The notes under the pieces are model-generated. The model was given only the letters and a program-made list of their open reading frames with translations, searched no databases and was not told the DNA's origin. Positions 17,989 through 26,549 of a stretch of DNA of 64,000 bases are shown piece by piece. The stretch lies in assembly GCF_015482775.1 (NCBI RefSeq), contig NZ_CP058214.1:310001-374000 (forward strand), in the 5' to 3' direction. The position numbers and the translations under genes are program-made. Positions within the stretch are counted from its first letter, which is position 1; the number at the start of each line of letters is the position of its first letter. Source of the stretch: Kaustia mangrovi. Lineage in GTDB: Bacteria; Pseudomonadota; Alphaproteobacteria; Rhizobiales; Im1.

Positions 17989-18032
17989 ATCCCGAAGGAT
18001 GCCCATGCGGGCCGTCTTCCGCCCGCATGGGC
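17989..18032 (-). promoter_or_regulatory. leader hairpins upstream of the tiny His/Cys protein
   Basis: On the minus strand a perfect 11-base hairpin (GCCCATGCGGG at 18001-18011 pairing with 18022-18032) is followed by CATCC-TTCG-GGATG (18002-17989), a five-base stem closed by the very stable UUCG tetraloop, just before the G-rich ribosome site. The two structures share two bases. They could end the quinone-reductase transcript or modulate translation of the small gene. Confidence 0.5.
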
Positions 18033-18038
18033 AAGTCT

Positions 18039-18090
18039 AGAGCACTTTCAGGAAAAGTGGAGACCACTTTTCCGGTTCGAAAGAGCGGCA
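18039..18090. repeat. palindromic intergenic repeat of alphaproteobacterial type
   Basis: An AGAGCACTTTCAGGAAAAGTG element with perfect arms GGAAAAGTGG (18051-18060) and CCACTTTTCC (18064-18073) around the loop AGA, flanked by GGTTCGAAAGAGCG. Elements with this core are scattered in intergenic regions of Hyphomicrobiales genomes. I found one clear copy in this window. It lies between the tiny secreted-protein gene and the quinone reductase. Confidence 0.6.
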
Positions 18091-18117
18091 ATACAGGGAT
18101 CTGGCGGGCCTGCGGGG

Positions 18118-18936
18118 TCAGTCTCCCGCCGTGTCGGCAGCCCGGCCGCGCTCCGCGCCGTCCAGGTGAAGTGCGAATCCCGTTGCGCCGGGGGCTCCAA
18201 GGCCGTCGCACAGTCGCATGCTCGGGATCAGGTAGTCGCCGCCATTCTGCCGGCGATAGGGAAGGGGGCGGGTGGTGGCGAGCGTGCGCATCCTCTCGCG
18301 CAGGTCCTCCGCGACGGCCTCGAACCCCGCCTCGTCGACGCGGTCCGCCTGGTAGACGACGAAGGGCGGCAGCACGTCGTAGCCCGGATAGTGGAGAATG
18401 CCGTGGTTGATCGGGAACAGAAGGTCGTTGATCGGCCCGTTGATCCCGCGGTCCGAATAATGGTCCGCCCAGCCGCCGGCGGTCACGACCAGCATCGCCC
18501 GCTTGCCCGCGAGCATCCCCTCGCCATAGCGGTCGCCCCAGCGCGTGTCGTTGTGTTCGCCCACACCATAGCCGAAGCCATAGGCATAGACGCGGTCGAC
18601 CCAGCCCTTGAGGATGGCCGGCATGGAGAACCACCAGAGGGGAAACAGGAGGATCAGCGCGTCCGCCCACAGGAGCTTCTCCTGTTCGGCGACGACATCC
18701 GCCGTCAGCGCGCCGGCCGTGAAGGCCTCGCCGGAGGCCGCCGGAACCTTCAGCCGGGCATCCGGCGTCAATGGGGGGAAATCCGCCCGGTCGACCTCGG
18801 CCTTCCAGCCATCGGCATAGAGGTCCGAGACGACGACCTCGTGCCCCTCGGCCTGGAGGGTCTCCCGGGCGACGTCGCGCAGCGAACCGGTGAGCGAGCG
18901 GGGTTCGGGATGAGCGTAGACAAGCAGGACTTTCAT
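18118..18936 (-). CDS. NAD(P)H:quinone oxidoreductase, flavodoxin-like fold
   Basis: A 272-residue cytosolic flavoprotein of the NQO1/KefF type, probably making two-electron reductions of quinones. It has the N-terminal FMN/FAD strand (MKVLLVYAHPEPRSLTGSL), ADALILLFPLWWFSMPAILKGWVDRV and VVTAGG; the C-terminal ~60 residues are extra and less conserved. The start at 18936 matches the first beta-strand; 13 further upstream in-frame residues are not expected. It is divergent from a LysR regulator, its likely controller. Confidence 0.88.
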   Translation of the reverse strand: MKVLLVYAHPEPRSLTGSLRDVARETLQAEGHEVVVSDLYADGWKAEVDRADFPPLTPDARLKVPAASGEAFTAGALTADVVAEQEKLLWADALILLFPLWWFSMPAILKGWVDRVYAYGFGYGVGEHNDTRWGDRYGEGMLAGKRAMLVVTAGGWADHYSDRGINGPINDLLFPINHGILHYPGYDVLPPFVVYQADRVDEAGFEAVAEDLRERMRTLATTRPLPYRRQNGGDYLIPSMRLCDGLGAPGATGFALHLDGAERGRAADTAGD

Positions 18937-19033
18937 CGGATCAGCACTCCGTTCGATGGATAACCGGCCTCTCATCTAGCCAATGGCCTGCCGTTCCGGT
19001 AGATATCCGAAATGGATAGGATTGTGCCGATAA

Positions 19034-19948
19034 ATGGATAGATCGGACATAACCCTGGAGCGCATGCGCAGCTTCGTGCGCGTGGCCGAACGGGGCAGCC
19101 TCTCCGCCGTCGCGCGCGAGCTCGGCGTCGGCCAGTCGACGATCACGCGGCATGTGCGCGAGCTCGAGGCCGCCGTGGGCGTGCCCTTGCTCAGCCGGAC
19201 CACGCGGCGCGTGACGCTCACCGAGGAGGGCGGGCGCTATTATGCGAACTGCCAGCGGATCCTGCGGCTCGTGGAGCAGGCCGGCGACGAGGCGCGGGTC
19301 GCGCGCGGCGCGGCGGCCGGCTCGATCCGGATCTCCTGCACAGCCGCCTTCGGCGTCCTGCATCTGAGCCGCCTGGTCTTCGGCTTCCAGGACCGCTATC
19401 GCGATATCGGCGTTGATCTCAGCCTGACCGACGAGCGGATCGACCTTGTCAAGGAGGGCGTCGACATCGCGCTGCGCCTCGGTCCGCTCACCGACAGCTC
19501 CATGAAGCTGCGCGCGCTCGGCGAGAGCCGGCGACTTCTGGTGGCCGCGCCGGACTATCTCGCCGCCCGGGGACGGCCGGCCGTGCCGCAGGATCTTTCC
19601 GGACACGAAGGCATACGGATGTCGAATGTGGCGGGCAGCGACACGCTCCTCCTGCAGGATCGCGACGGGGAAACCCATGCCGTGCCGTTTGCCGGGCGAT
19701 TCCGCGTCGACCATGGACTCGCTGTCCGCGAGGCGCTGGTGGCTGGACGCGGCTTCGCGCCGGCCCATCGCTGGCTCGTCGACGACCTCCTCGCCACCGG
19801 GCGGCTTCAGGAGATCCTCCCCGATTATTCGCTGCCGCCGGTCCCGCTGAACATGCTGATCGTTCCCGAGCGCGCCGGCATTGGCCGGGTGCGCCTGATG
19901 GTCGACTATCTCGCCGAGGAGATTGCGGCCGTTCCGGGGATCGCCTGA
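19034..19948 (+). CDS. LysR-family transcriptional regulator, divergent from the quinone reductase
   Basis: A 304-residue regulator with N-terminal HTH (MRSFVRVAERGSLSAVARELG, STITRHVRELEAAVG) and a LysR substrate domain of the AaeR/CrgA-like class (SIRISCTAAFGVLHLSRLV; VDIALRLGPLTDSSMKLRAL). It shares a 97-base divergent gap with the quinone-reductase gene, the classic LysR arrangement, so activation of that gene in response to a quinone or aromatic is a reasonable inference. Confidence 0.92.
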   Translation: MDRSDITLERMRSFVRVAERGSLSAVARELGVGQSTITRHVRELEAAVGVPLLSRTTRRVTLTEEGGRYYANCQRILRLVEQAGDEARVARGAAAGSIRISCTAAFGVLHLSRLVFGFQDRYRDIGVDLSLTDERIDLVKEGVDIALRLGPLTDSSMKLRALGESRRLLVAAPDYLAARGRPAVPQDLSGHEGIRMSNVAGSDTLLLQDRDGETHAVPFAGRFRVDHGLAVREALVAGRGFAPAHRWLVDDLLATGRLQEILPDYSLPPVPLNMLIVPERAGIGRVRLMVDYLAEEIAAVPGIA

Positions 19949-19996
19949 AACGGCCCGCGCGGGCGGGCGCGGTCGTCATCGCATGGCGGGTCTGGT

Positions 19997-20015
19997 ATCC
20001 TTGACATTGGTGTCA
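19997..20015. promoter_or_regulatory. TetR operator, copy 1 (own promoter)
   Basis: ATCCTTGACATTggTGTCA at 19997-20015 contains the inverted repeat TGACA-N4-TGTCA and a consensus -35 hexamer (TTGACA). The same 19-base sequence, differing only at the two lower-case positions, occurs at 21858-21876 in front of the GST gene. Overlap of the palindrome with the -35 box suggests repression. Confidence 0.65.
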
Positions 20016-20059
20016 TGTTTGCGGCCGCATCCAGGGGCGGCCCCGTGCGGGAGGCGCGA

Positions 20060-20662
20060 TTGGTCGGCGTCAGGCAGTTCGACGAGGAGGCGGTGCTCGC
20101 CGCCGCGCTGGAGACGTTCTGGCGACAGGGCTTCGCGGCGACCTCGATGCCCGATCTCGCGCGGGCGACGGGCGTCCAGCGCGGCTCGCTCTACAACGCC
20201 TTTGGCGACAGGGAAACCCTCTTCCTGCGCGCCTTCGATCTCTATGAGACGCGCTTCCTGGAGGCGGCGGAGGCCAGCCTGCAGGGCGACGACGCCGAAG
20301 GGATGCTCGACCGGTTCTTCGACACGGCCATTGCGACCATGACCCACGGCTCGCCTGCGCGCGGCTGCCTGACCACGAAGACCGCGACCGACGGCAGTCT
20401 CGCCAGCGACCGCGTGGGAGAGAGGGTCCGCGGCCTGCTGACCGCGCTTGCAGATATTGTCGAGGCCGCACTGACCAGGCCGGGCATGAGCCGGCAACTC
20501 GTCCTCGACCCGGGCGAGACGGCGCAGGTGGTCGTCACCTTCACGCGCGGACTGGCGGTCATGGAGCGCGTCCATGGCGACCCAGCGGCTCTCCGGCGCA
20601 ATGCCGCCGCCCTGACGCGCGCGCTGGTCGTCAGGCCTGTTCGGGCGCCATCAGGAGGGTGA
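20060..20662 (+). CDS. TetR-family transcriptional repressor
   Basis: A 200-residue regulator starting at TTG 20060, five bases after GGGAGG. The sequence then reads VGVRQFDEEAVLAAALETFW, the normal beginning of this TetR subfamily. In-frame ATG 20015 and GTG 20045 lie in or near the operator and lack good spacing. The HTH is FAATSMPDLARATGVQRGSLYNAFGDRETLF; RGCLTTKTATD is typical of the YcdC/NemR-like group, which sense electrophiles. Its 3' end overlaps the convergent thioesterase by 32 bases. It probably represses itself and the GST unit. Confidence 0.88.
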   Translation: MVGVRQFDEEAVLAAALETFWRQGFAATSMPDLARATGVQRGSLYNAFGDRETLFLRAFDLYETRFLEAAEASLQGDDAEGMLDRFFDTAIATMTHGSPARGCLTTKTATDGSLASDRVGERVRGLLTALADIVEAALTRPGMSRQLVLDPGETAQVVVTFTRGLAVMERVHGDPAALRRNAAALTRALVVRPVRAPSGG

Positions 20663-21061
20663 GCCGGTCGCGCGCGGCGGGCGACAGCGGACGGGACCGG
20701 CGCGTTGCCTCGTCCATCAGCACGATGACGCTCTCCGCCCTGGCCGCGCATTGTCCGTTCTGGAATACGCCCTGTTCGAGGGTGAGCGAGCTGCGACCGA
20801 CGGCGGCGACCCTGGTCCCGATCTCGACCTCGCCGGGCCAGACGATCTCGGCCCGGAAATCGATGGTCAGGCGCGCGATGACGAAGGCGCTTCCCGGCTC
20901 GGCGAGCGGGGCTGCGGGTCGTGGAGAAAGGCCACGCGCCCGGTTTCCATGAAGGTCGCGAAGACGGCGTTGTTCACATGGCCCTGGCGATCCGTGTCCG
21001 CATAGCGGAGCTTGTCGGATGTGCGTAGGGGAAAATCGTCGAGCCGGATATCGTCCGTCAC
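20631..21061 (-). pseudogene. acyl-CoA thioesterase (4HBT hotdog fold), one frameshift
   Basis: Hydrolyses an acyl-CoA thioester. Starts GTG 21061, overlapping the GST stop (GTGA). The N-terminal part has LRYADTDRQGHVNNAVFATFMETGRVAFL, the hotdog active-site helix with its catalytic aspartate. The rest (GSAFVIARLTIDFRAEIVWPGEVEIGT) is in another frame. Adding one C (G run 20916-20918 on the plus strand) restores a 143-residue protein, the family length. As written the product would end early at 20867. Third gene of the tautomerase-GST-thioesterase series. Confidence 0.8.
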
Positions 21062-21776
21062 AGAGCCTCTCCTTGCGTGCGCTCCGTGCCGGAGCAGGGG
21101 GCGGACCGCGCCAGCCCGCCAAACGCGTCCAGAAGCCGCTCGCGCCAATGGAAGACCGGGTCGTCCGCCTCGATGAGCGCGACGGGGCTGCAGCAGCGCG
21201 CCCACATGAACATGCCGAACACGCAGTAATCCGCATAGGCCGGTGTGTCGCCGGACAGATAGTCCTGCTCGGCGAGAGCCTGGCGCAAGGGCGCGAGCGC
21301 CTGCCGGACCGTGGCCAGATGCGCGGCACGGTCGGCGGCGGCGGATTCCAGAGACTGGCCGAAGCGTTCCTCCCGCGAGGCGCGGAAATAGGCCTTGTCG
21401 GCCGGGTCGAGGCAGTCGTGGATGTCGACGACGATGAGCCTTGCGATGGCGGGCAGCAGGGTGCTGTCCGCCCAGGCATTCACGAAGCGGGCGAGCGGTA
21501 GCGCAGAGTTGCCGCCGAACAGCGACGGCGACTGGGGATAGCGCGCCTCGAGGTGACGCGCGATGCGCCATGAATCGCAGACGGTCTCGCCATCGTCGAC
21601 CAGAACGGGCACACGGCCCTGCCCGAAAAGGCAATGGCGTCCTTCTCGGTGAACCGCCATGGCCGGGTCTCCGCGTCGAGCCCCTTGTGCGCAAGCGCCA
21701 TCCGCACCTTCCAGCAATGCGGGCTGAACAGCAGCGCCGGGTCGCGGCCGGCCAGTTCGTAAAGCACCATCCCCAT
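21058..21776 (-). pseudogene. glutathione S-transferase family protein, one frameshift
   Basis: Cytosolic GST-fold protein, repaired length 239 residues. The N-terminal thioredoxin-like domain begins MGMVLYELAGRDPALLFSPHCWKVRMALAHKGLD, with the SPHCWK active-site-like motif. It continues after the break as GRVPVLVDDGETVCDSWRIARHLEARYP. The C-terminal helical domain includes LSGDTPAYADYCVFGMFMWA. Repair needs one extra base at the plus-strand CCC 21622-21624. An operator shared with the TetR gene lies 80-107 bases upstream. Role: probably conjugation or isomerisation of an electrophile. Confidence 0.83.
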
Positions 21777-21855
21777 GGATCAGCGTCCCTCCGTCGCCGT
21801 CGTCGCGGTCAGACCGGAGAATCGATCCCCTGTCTCCGGCATGCAGGCACTCTCG

Positions 21856-21883
21856 CCATCCTTGACATTTCTGTCAAGGATGG
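21856..21883. promoter_or_regulatory. TetR operator, copy 2 (GST promoter)
   Basis: A perfect palindrome CCATCCTTGACA-TTTC-TGTCAAGGATGG with 12-base arms. Its 19-base core at 21858-21876 matches the TetR promoter site at 19997-20015 at 17 positions. It lies between the tautomerase stop and the GST start, so the TetR protein probably represses GST and thioesterase. The palindrome carries TTGACA on both strands. Confidence 0.72.
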
Positions 21884-21914
21884 CCGCGACAACCGTCATC
21901 GCGCCCGCAGCGCC

Positions 21915-22296
21915 TTACGCATATTGCGCAAGTCCGTTCCCCAGGGACCAGTTCTCCCTTCTTCACCTCGACAATGTTGACGAACACATCCTCCGCTCGG
22001 ATGCCGGGGTTTTCGCCGAGCAATTCGGCGATCCTGCGGAAAAGCGCCTTCTTCTGCTCGGGCGTGCGCGTATCGTTCGCAGTGATCTGGATGAACACCA
22101 GATCGTCGCTCCGGGCGACATCGAGATAGGACGCGCTGTAGCGGAAATTCGCGGCGTCGTGCTCCGTGACGGTCATGAACTGGTCGTCCTCGGGAACGTC
22201 GAACGTTTCGTGCATCGCGCGGTAGAGGCCGTCGAATATCGCCTGCCGATAGGCTTCCGGCTTTCCGGCACGCAGGGAGATATGAAGGAGTGGCAT
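21915..22296 (-). pseudogene. tautomerase family protein (4-OT/MIF fold), one frameshift near the end
   Basis: Starts MPLLHISLRAGKPEAYRQAI with the catalytic N-terminal proline of the tautomerase superfamily. The body (HETFDVPEDDQFMTVTEHD; VFIQITANDTRTPEQKKALF) fits the 126-residue trimeric class. After VFVNIVEVKK the frame slips; removing one base at the plus-strand CCC 21956-21958 restores the standard ending ENWSLGNGLAQYA and a stop at 21915-21917. As written, the frame runs to 21874. This is the only break in the window repaired by removing rather than adding a base. Confidence 0.83.
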
Positions 22297-22391
22297 TGCG
22301 GGTCCTTTCCGTTTCGTCTCCGAGCGAAATTAGACGCCCTCCAATGATTGCGATATCCTATTGAATATTATTTCAGTAATGAGAATTCAAA

Positions 22392-23246
22392 ATGACTGAG
22401 CGCTCCCTCGACCTGGATGCCGTGCGGGCCTTCGTCCGCATCGCCGAGCTGGGCAGTTTCACGCGCGCCGCCGAGGCGATGCAGACGACGCAATCCGCGA
22501 TCAGCCTGAAACTCAAGCGGCTCGAGACCCGGCTTGGCTGCCGGCTTGTCGAGAGGACGCCGCGCCATGTCGAGCTTTCCACGCATGGCGCGGCCTTCCT
22601 CAAACAGGCGCGCGAGCTGCTGGAGGTCCACGACCGCGCGCTTGTCGTGTTCGCCGAACCCCGCCAGCGCCTGACCATCGGCATCAGCGACCATGTGGCG
22701 GGCCCGAACTGCCGACCCTGATCGGGCGAATGAACGCGCAGGATCCAGCACTCGTCATCGAGATCCGGATCGGCTCGTCAAGCGACCTGCTCCGAAGTTT
22801 CGACCGGCGGGAGCTCGACGCCGCGATCGTGCGCTTTCATGCCGATCGGACCGACGGCGAGGTTCTGACCGAGGAGAAATTCGGCTGGTTCTCGGGACCG
22901 GACTGGCGGCATCGCTCAGGCGAGCCGCTCCCGCTTGCCACGATGCCGGATCCCTGTGGCGTGCGGAACATGGCATGTGAACATCTCGACGCGGCGGGTG
23001 TGGCCTGGACGGAGGTCTTTGTCGGCGGTGGCGTTGCCGCGGTCTCCGCGGCCATCATGGCAAGGCTCGGCGTCGCCGCCCTGGCGCGGCGCATGCTGCC
23101 GCTCGGGGCGTGGAGGTGGGGTCGCGGCTCGGCCTTCCGGATCTGCCGCGCCTGCCGATCCTGCTCCACTCGCGCGCCGGGAGGGCCGGCCGCGCGAGGC
23201 CATCGCCGCCCTTTCGACCGCCTTCAGGAGCGTGGTACGCGAATAG
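22392..23246 (+). pseudogene. LysR-family regulator with three frameshifts
   Basis: The N-terminal HTH is intact (VRAFVRIAELGSFTRAAEAM; SAISLKLKRLETRLGCRLVE). The substrate domain is broken three times. One missing G near 22706 restores GPELPTLIGRMNAQDP, one near 23110 restores LGAVEVGSRLGLPDLP, and one at 23179-23181 restores EGRPREAIAALSTAFRSVVRE. With all three the protein is 285 residues, a normal LysR. An inverted repeat TGAA-N6-TTCA (22362-22375) sits just before the start, between it and the divergent tautomerase. Three breaks in one gene make true decay more plausible here than elsewhere, but each is again a single missing G. Confidence 0.8.
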
Positions 23247-23361
23247 CGCGATCGGGGAAGATCGGCCGACCGCGCCACATAATGTTGCCATTTGTCACCG
23301 GGATACGGCAGAAAAATGCGCGGCTTCTGCACGACAGTGGGAAGAAGGGACTTGGTTTTCC

Positions 23362-24321
23362 ATGTCTGCGAAGGCAGAGCTGGCTTTCGCGGCACGGCAA
23401 CACGGTGAAACCATGGCGATCGGCGGAACGAAGCAGGACGGCACGGACCAGACGGATTTCATGCGGGTCGACAATTTCGACGCGCAGGCCCGGCGGATTA
23501 CGCCGGAGGACCGGGTGCTTCTGCATGAGCTGACTGTGGGCGTCTTCTGGCAGCACCGGGCGCCCGATCTGGACTCCCTCATCGCGATAGGCGAGGGGTA
23601 TCTGGCGACCGACGAGATCGGCCGGGCGATGGGCTCGGCCATGTGTTTCCGCGCCGAAGACAATTTCGCAATGCTCGGCATGATGGTCACCGCCCCGCGC
23701 TTGCAGACGCTGGGGACCGGGCGCTGGCTGCTGCGCCGGGTGATGGCGGATTGCGCAGGGGCCGACCTCAGGCTCAGCGCGACCCGCTCCGGCTACCGGC
23801 TCTATGAGAGCGAGGGATTCGTGCCGTTGCGGACCGTCGGTCAGCACCAGGGCATCGCCCGCGCACCCGAACTGCCCGACCCGGTGCCCGGCGTCACGCT
23901 GCGCACGCTGACACAGGCCGACGAGCCTGCCGTCCGCGCGCTCGACCGGCAGGCCTATGGCGCCGAGCGGCGCCGAACGCTCGACACGATTCTGGCACTC
24001 TCCTCGGGGCTCGTCGCGGAGAAGGCGGGCGAAATCGTGGGCTATGGGCTGGTGCGCCCATTCGGCCGCGGCGTGGTGATCGGCCCGCTGGTCGCCGGCG
24101 ACGACCGCATCGCGACGATGCTCGCCGCGCCCCTGATCCAACGCCATGTGGGTAGCTTCGTGCGCCTCGACACGCCGATCCAGGGCGAGGCGTTCACCGG
24201 CTTCCTCGAAGCGGCGGGGCTGGGACGCTACGACACCGTGACCGAGATGTATCGCGGAAAGCAGCGGCGCCCGCTGGAGGGAACGCAGGTCTACGCCCTT
24301 GCGGCCCATCCCCTGGGCTGA
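23362..24321 (+). CDS. double-domain GNAT N-acetyltransferase (paralogue 1)
   Basis: A 319-residue protein with two GNAT-like halves. The first, about residues 45-190, has FAMLGMMVTAPRLQTLGTGRWLLRRVM as the acetyl-CoA loop (an RxxGxG-like QTLGTG) and LSATRSGYRLYESEGFVPL. The second resembles Acetyltransf_18-type domains (GYGLVRPFGRGVVIGPLVAGD). It is paralogous to the protein encoded at 26550-27401; both end in TQVYALA/DVHTYAL-type tails. Start ATG 23362; later in-frame ATGs at 23413 and 23461 are possible. Substrate unknown. It is separated from its paralogue by the leftward HAD-oxidase pair. Confidence 0.8.
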   Translation: MSAKAELAFAARQHGETMAIGGTKQDGTDQTDFMRVDNFDAQARRITPEDRVLLHELTVGVFWQHRAPDLDSLIAIGEGYLATDEIGRAMGSAMCFRAEDNFAMLGMMVTAPRLQTLGTGRWLLRRVMADCAGADLRLSATRSGYRLYESEGFVPLRTVGQHQGIARAPELPDPVPGVTLRTLTQADEPAVRALDRQAYGAERRRTLDTILALSSGLVAEKAGEIVGYGLVRPFGRGVVIGPLVAGDDRIATMLAAPLIQRHVGSFVRLDTPIQGEAFTGFLEAAGLGRYDTVTEMYRGKQRRPLEGTQVYALAAHPLG

Positions 24322-24348
24322 CCGCGCACCGGTGCATCGGCACGGCGT

Positions 24349-25637
24349 TCAGAACAGCCGGTCCTTCAGCCCGAACCAGAGTCCGACCAGCGGCAGGAAC
24401 CACGGACGCCCGCTATGGGCGGGAATGGCTGGCCAGTCCAGCCCGGCGAGCGGGTTGGTGTCGGTACGCCCATGGCCATGTCGGCCAGCGCCTGGCCGAC
24501 GAGCGTCGACATCTGGGCGCCGTGGCCGGAATAACCCATGCCGTAGATCATGCCGTCGGCCTCGCCCGCGCGGGGGAACCGGTCCTTGGTCATGTCCACG
24601 AGCCCGCCCCAGCAATAGTCGATCTCGACTTCCGCCAGATGCGGGAAAAGGCGGGCCATCGAGGCGCGCAGGATCGCGCCCGACTTCGCGTCGGAGCGCT
24701 GGTCCGACACTGTCGAGAACCGCGCCCGGCCGCCGAAGATCAGCCGGTTGTCGGGCGAGAGGCGGAAATAGTTCCCGATATTCATCGAGGTGACGCAGGT
24801 CCGGTTGCCGGGCAGGGTGGCCGCGATCTCTCCGTCGCTCAGCGGGCGCGTGGCGACGATGAAGGAGCCGACCGGGATCATTCGCCGCCGGAAATGGCCG
24901 AGCGGCGCGCCGCGGACCTCGCCGGAATAGGCGCCCGTGGCGGCGATCACCCGTTCGGCGCGCAGCGTGCCCCTGGGCGTGGTCAGCGCCCAGCCGCCCG
25001 AGGCCGACTGGCGCCCGGTCACCGGCGCGTCCTCCCAGATACGGGCGCCGTGGCGGTGGGCGGCGCGGGCCAGTCCTGCCACATAGCGCCCCATATGCAT
25101 CATTGCGGACTTGCCGTAGAGCATGGCGCCATGGAATGCGTCCGAGCCGATCTCTGCATGGAGTTCGTCACGCTCGAGCCAGCGCGTATCCGCGTCGACC
25201 TCGCGGTTGATCAGCTCGAAATTCGCGCGCAACCCCGCCACGTGGGAGGGCTTCGAGGCAAATTTCAGCTTTCCCGAGCGGCGGAAGTCGCAGGCGATCC
25301 GTTCCTCGGCGACGGTCTCCTCGATCATGTCGATCGAACGGTCATAGGCGCGGTAGAGCGCGTGCGCCCGTTCCGCGCCCAGATGGGCCTTGGCCTCGGC
25401 GAGCCCGTGCGCGATGCCGTTATTGAGGTGCCCGCCATTCCGGCCCGAGCCGCCCGCGCCGACGTGGTGCGCCTCCAGCACGGCCACGCTGGCTCCGCCG
25501 CGCGCCAGCTTGCGCGCGGCGCTCAGCCCGGTGAACCCGGCGCCGATGACCGCGACGTCGTAGTGGCCCTCGACAGGCCCGGCCTCGGCATCGGCGAAGG
25601 GCTCGGCAGTATCGTGCCAGTAGGAGGTGTATTTCAT
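24349..25637 (-). pseudogene. FAD-dependent amine oxidase (DAO family, PuuB-like), frameshift near C-terminus
   Basis: Oxidises a secondary or primary amine; resembles gamma-glutamylputrescine oxidase. Seen: YDVAVIGAGFTGLSAARKLA (FAD, residues 26-45), the SGRNGGHLNNG flavin-contact loop, and DYCWGGLVDMTKDRFPRAGE in the substrate region. The ending differs by frame. Adding one base at about 24467 restores GGTDTNPLAGLDWPAI followed by PWFLPLVGLWFGLKDRLF, the standard C-terminus, in a 429-residue product. As written, it ends at 24366 with a divergent tail, which could still fold. Follows the HAD gene by 15 bases, same operon. Confidence 0.85.
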
Positions 25638-25652
25638 CGCGCTCTCCGGGGC

Positions 25653-26318
25653 CTACAGCCCGACCAGCGCGGGAAGACCCGATATGTCCGCGATTTCGGT
25701 ATAGCCATAATAGGGATTGGCCGGCTCGTGGCCACGGTTGACCCACGCCTTGTTGGCAATGCCGAGATCGTGCGCCGTCATGAGGTCGTAGCGGAAGCTC
25801 GACGAGACGTGCAGCACGTCCTCCGGCCCGCAGCCCAACATGTCGAACATGTATTCGAAGGCGCGCATCTGCGGCTTGTAGGCCTGCGCGTCCTCGGCGG
25901 TGAAAACATGCGCGATGGGCGCGCCGAGCTTCGCGATGTTGTGCGGGATCTGACTGTTCATCGCATTGGTGAGCGCGACAAGGGGGATCTTGTCGGCGAT
26001 CTTCGCCAATCCGGCCGGCACGTCTGGATGCGGCCCCCACGTCGGCACGCGCTCGTAGATGTCGGCGGCGATCTCGGGATCGAAGGCGATGGCGTTGCGC
26101 TTGCAGGTCCGTTCCAGCGCGTTGTGAACCACCTCGGCATAGGGCTTCCATGCGCCCAGCACCTCGTCCAGCCGGTAGGCCGTGAAATCGCGGATGAGGG
26201 TCTCCATCTGCTCGCGCGACAGGCGGTCGGCGTAGTGATGACGCGCCGCGCCCGCCATGTCGTAGAAGATCATCGTGCCGTGGCAGTCGAAGGTGATGAA
26301 CTTGGGGCGGAAGGTCAT
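25653..26318 (-). CDS. HAD hydrolase, haloacid dehalogenase type II
   Basis: A 221-residue HAD-superfamily enzyme. Motif I is ITFDCHGT (nucleophile Asp10), motif II is the Thr-Asn of VALTNAMNS, motif III is Lys in QAYKPQMRAF, and the acidic motif IV is SSSFRYDLMTAHDLG. Type II haloacid dehalogenases share this layout, but members next to amine oxidases and opine-type importers often have unassigned roles. Start ATG 26318, directly before the first strand. It heads the leftward HAD-oxidase operon, divergent from the second GNAT gene. Confidence 0.88.
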   Translation of the reverse strand: MTFRPKFITFDCHGTMIFYDMAGAARHHYADRLSREQMETLIRDFTAYRLDEVLGAWKPYAEVVHNALERTCKRNAIAFDPEIAADIYERVPTWGPHPDVPAGLAKIADKIPLVALTNAMNSQIPHNIAKLGAPIAHVFTAEDAQAYKPQMRAFEYMFDMLGCGPEDVLHVSSSFRYDLMTAHDLGIANKAWVNRGHEPANPYYGYTEIADISGLPALVGL

Positions 26319-26549
26319 GGGCTTGCTCCGAAGGGTCCTTGTTGCCGTCAGCATCGCCGCTTTGCCGTGACAGGGATTGCTGCGTTTGCACGTTTCAGCG
26401 CAGGAAATTCCGTTGCGCGCGGGTCGCGCGGCAAAAGGTGCTGCCCGCGAGGCGAGATCGGTGCCGATGATGGCAGGGAGGCGGGCATGGTTCGGATCGC
26501 GACACGGCCTGCCGCCGCCCAGGCAAGACACCGGAAGACGAAGGATGGG

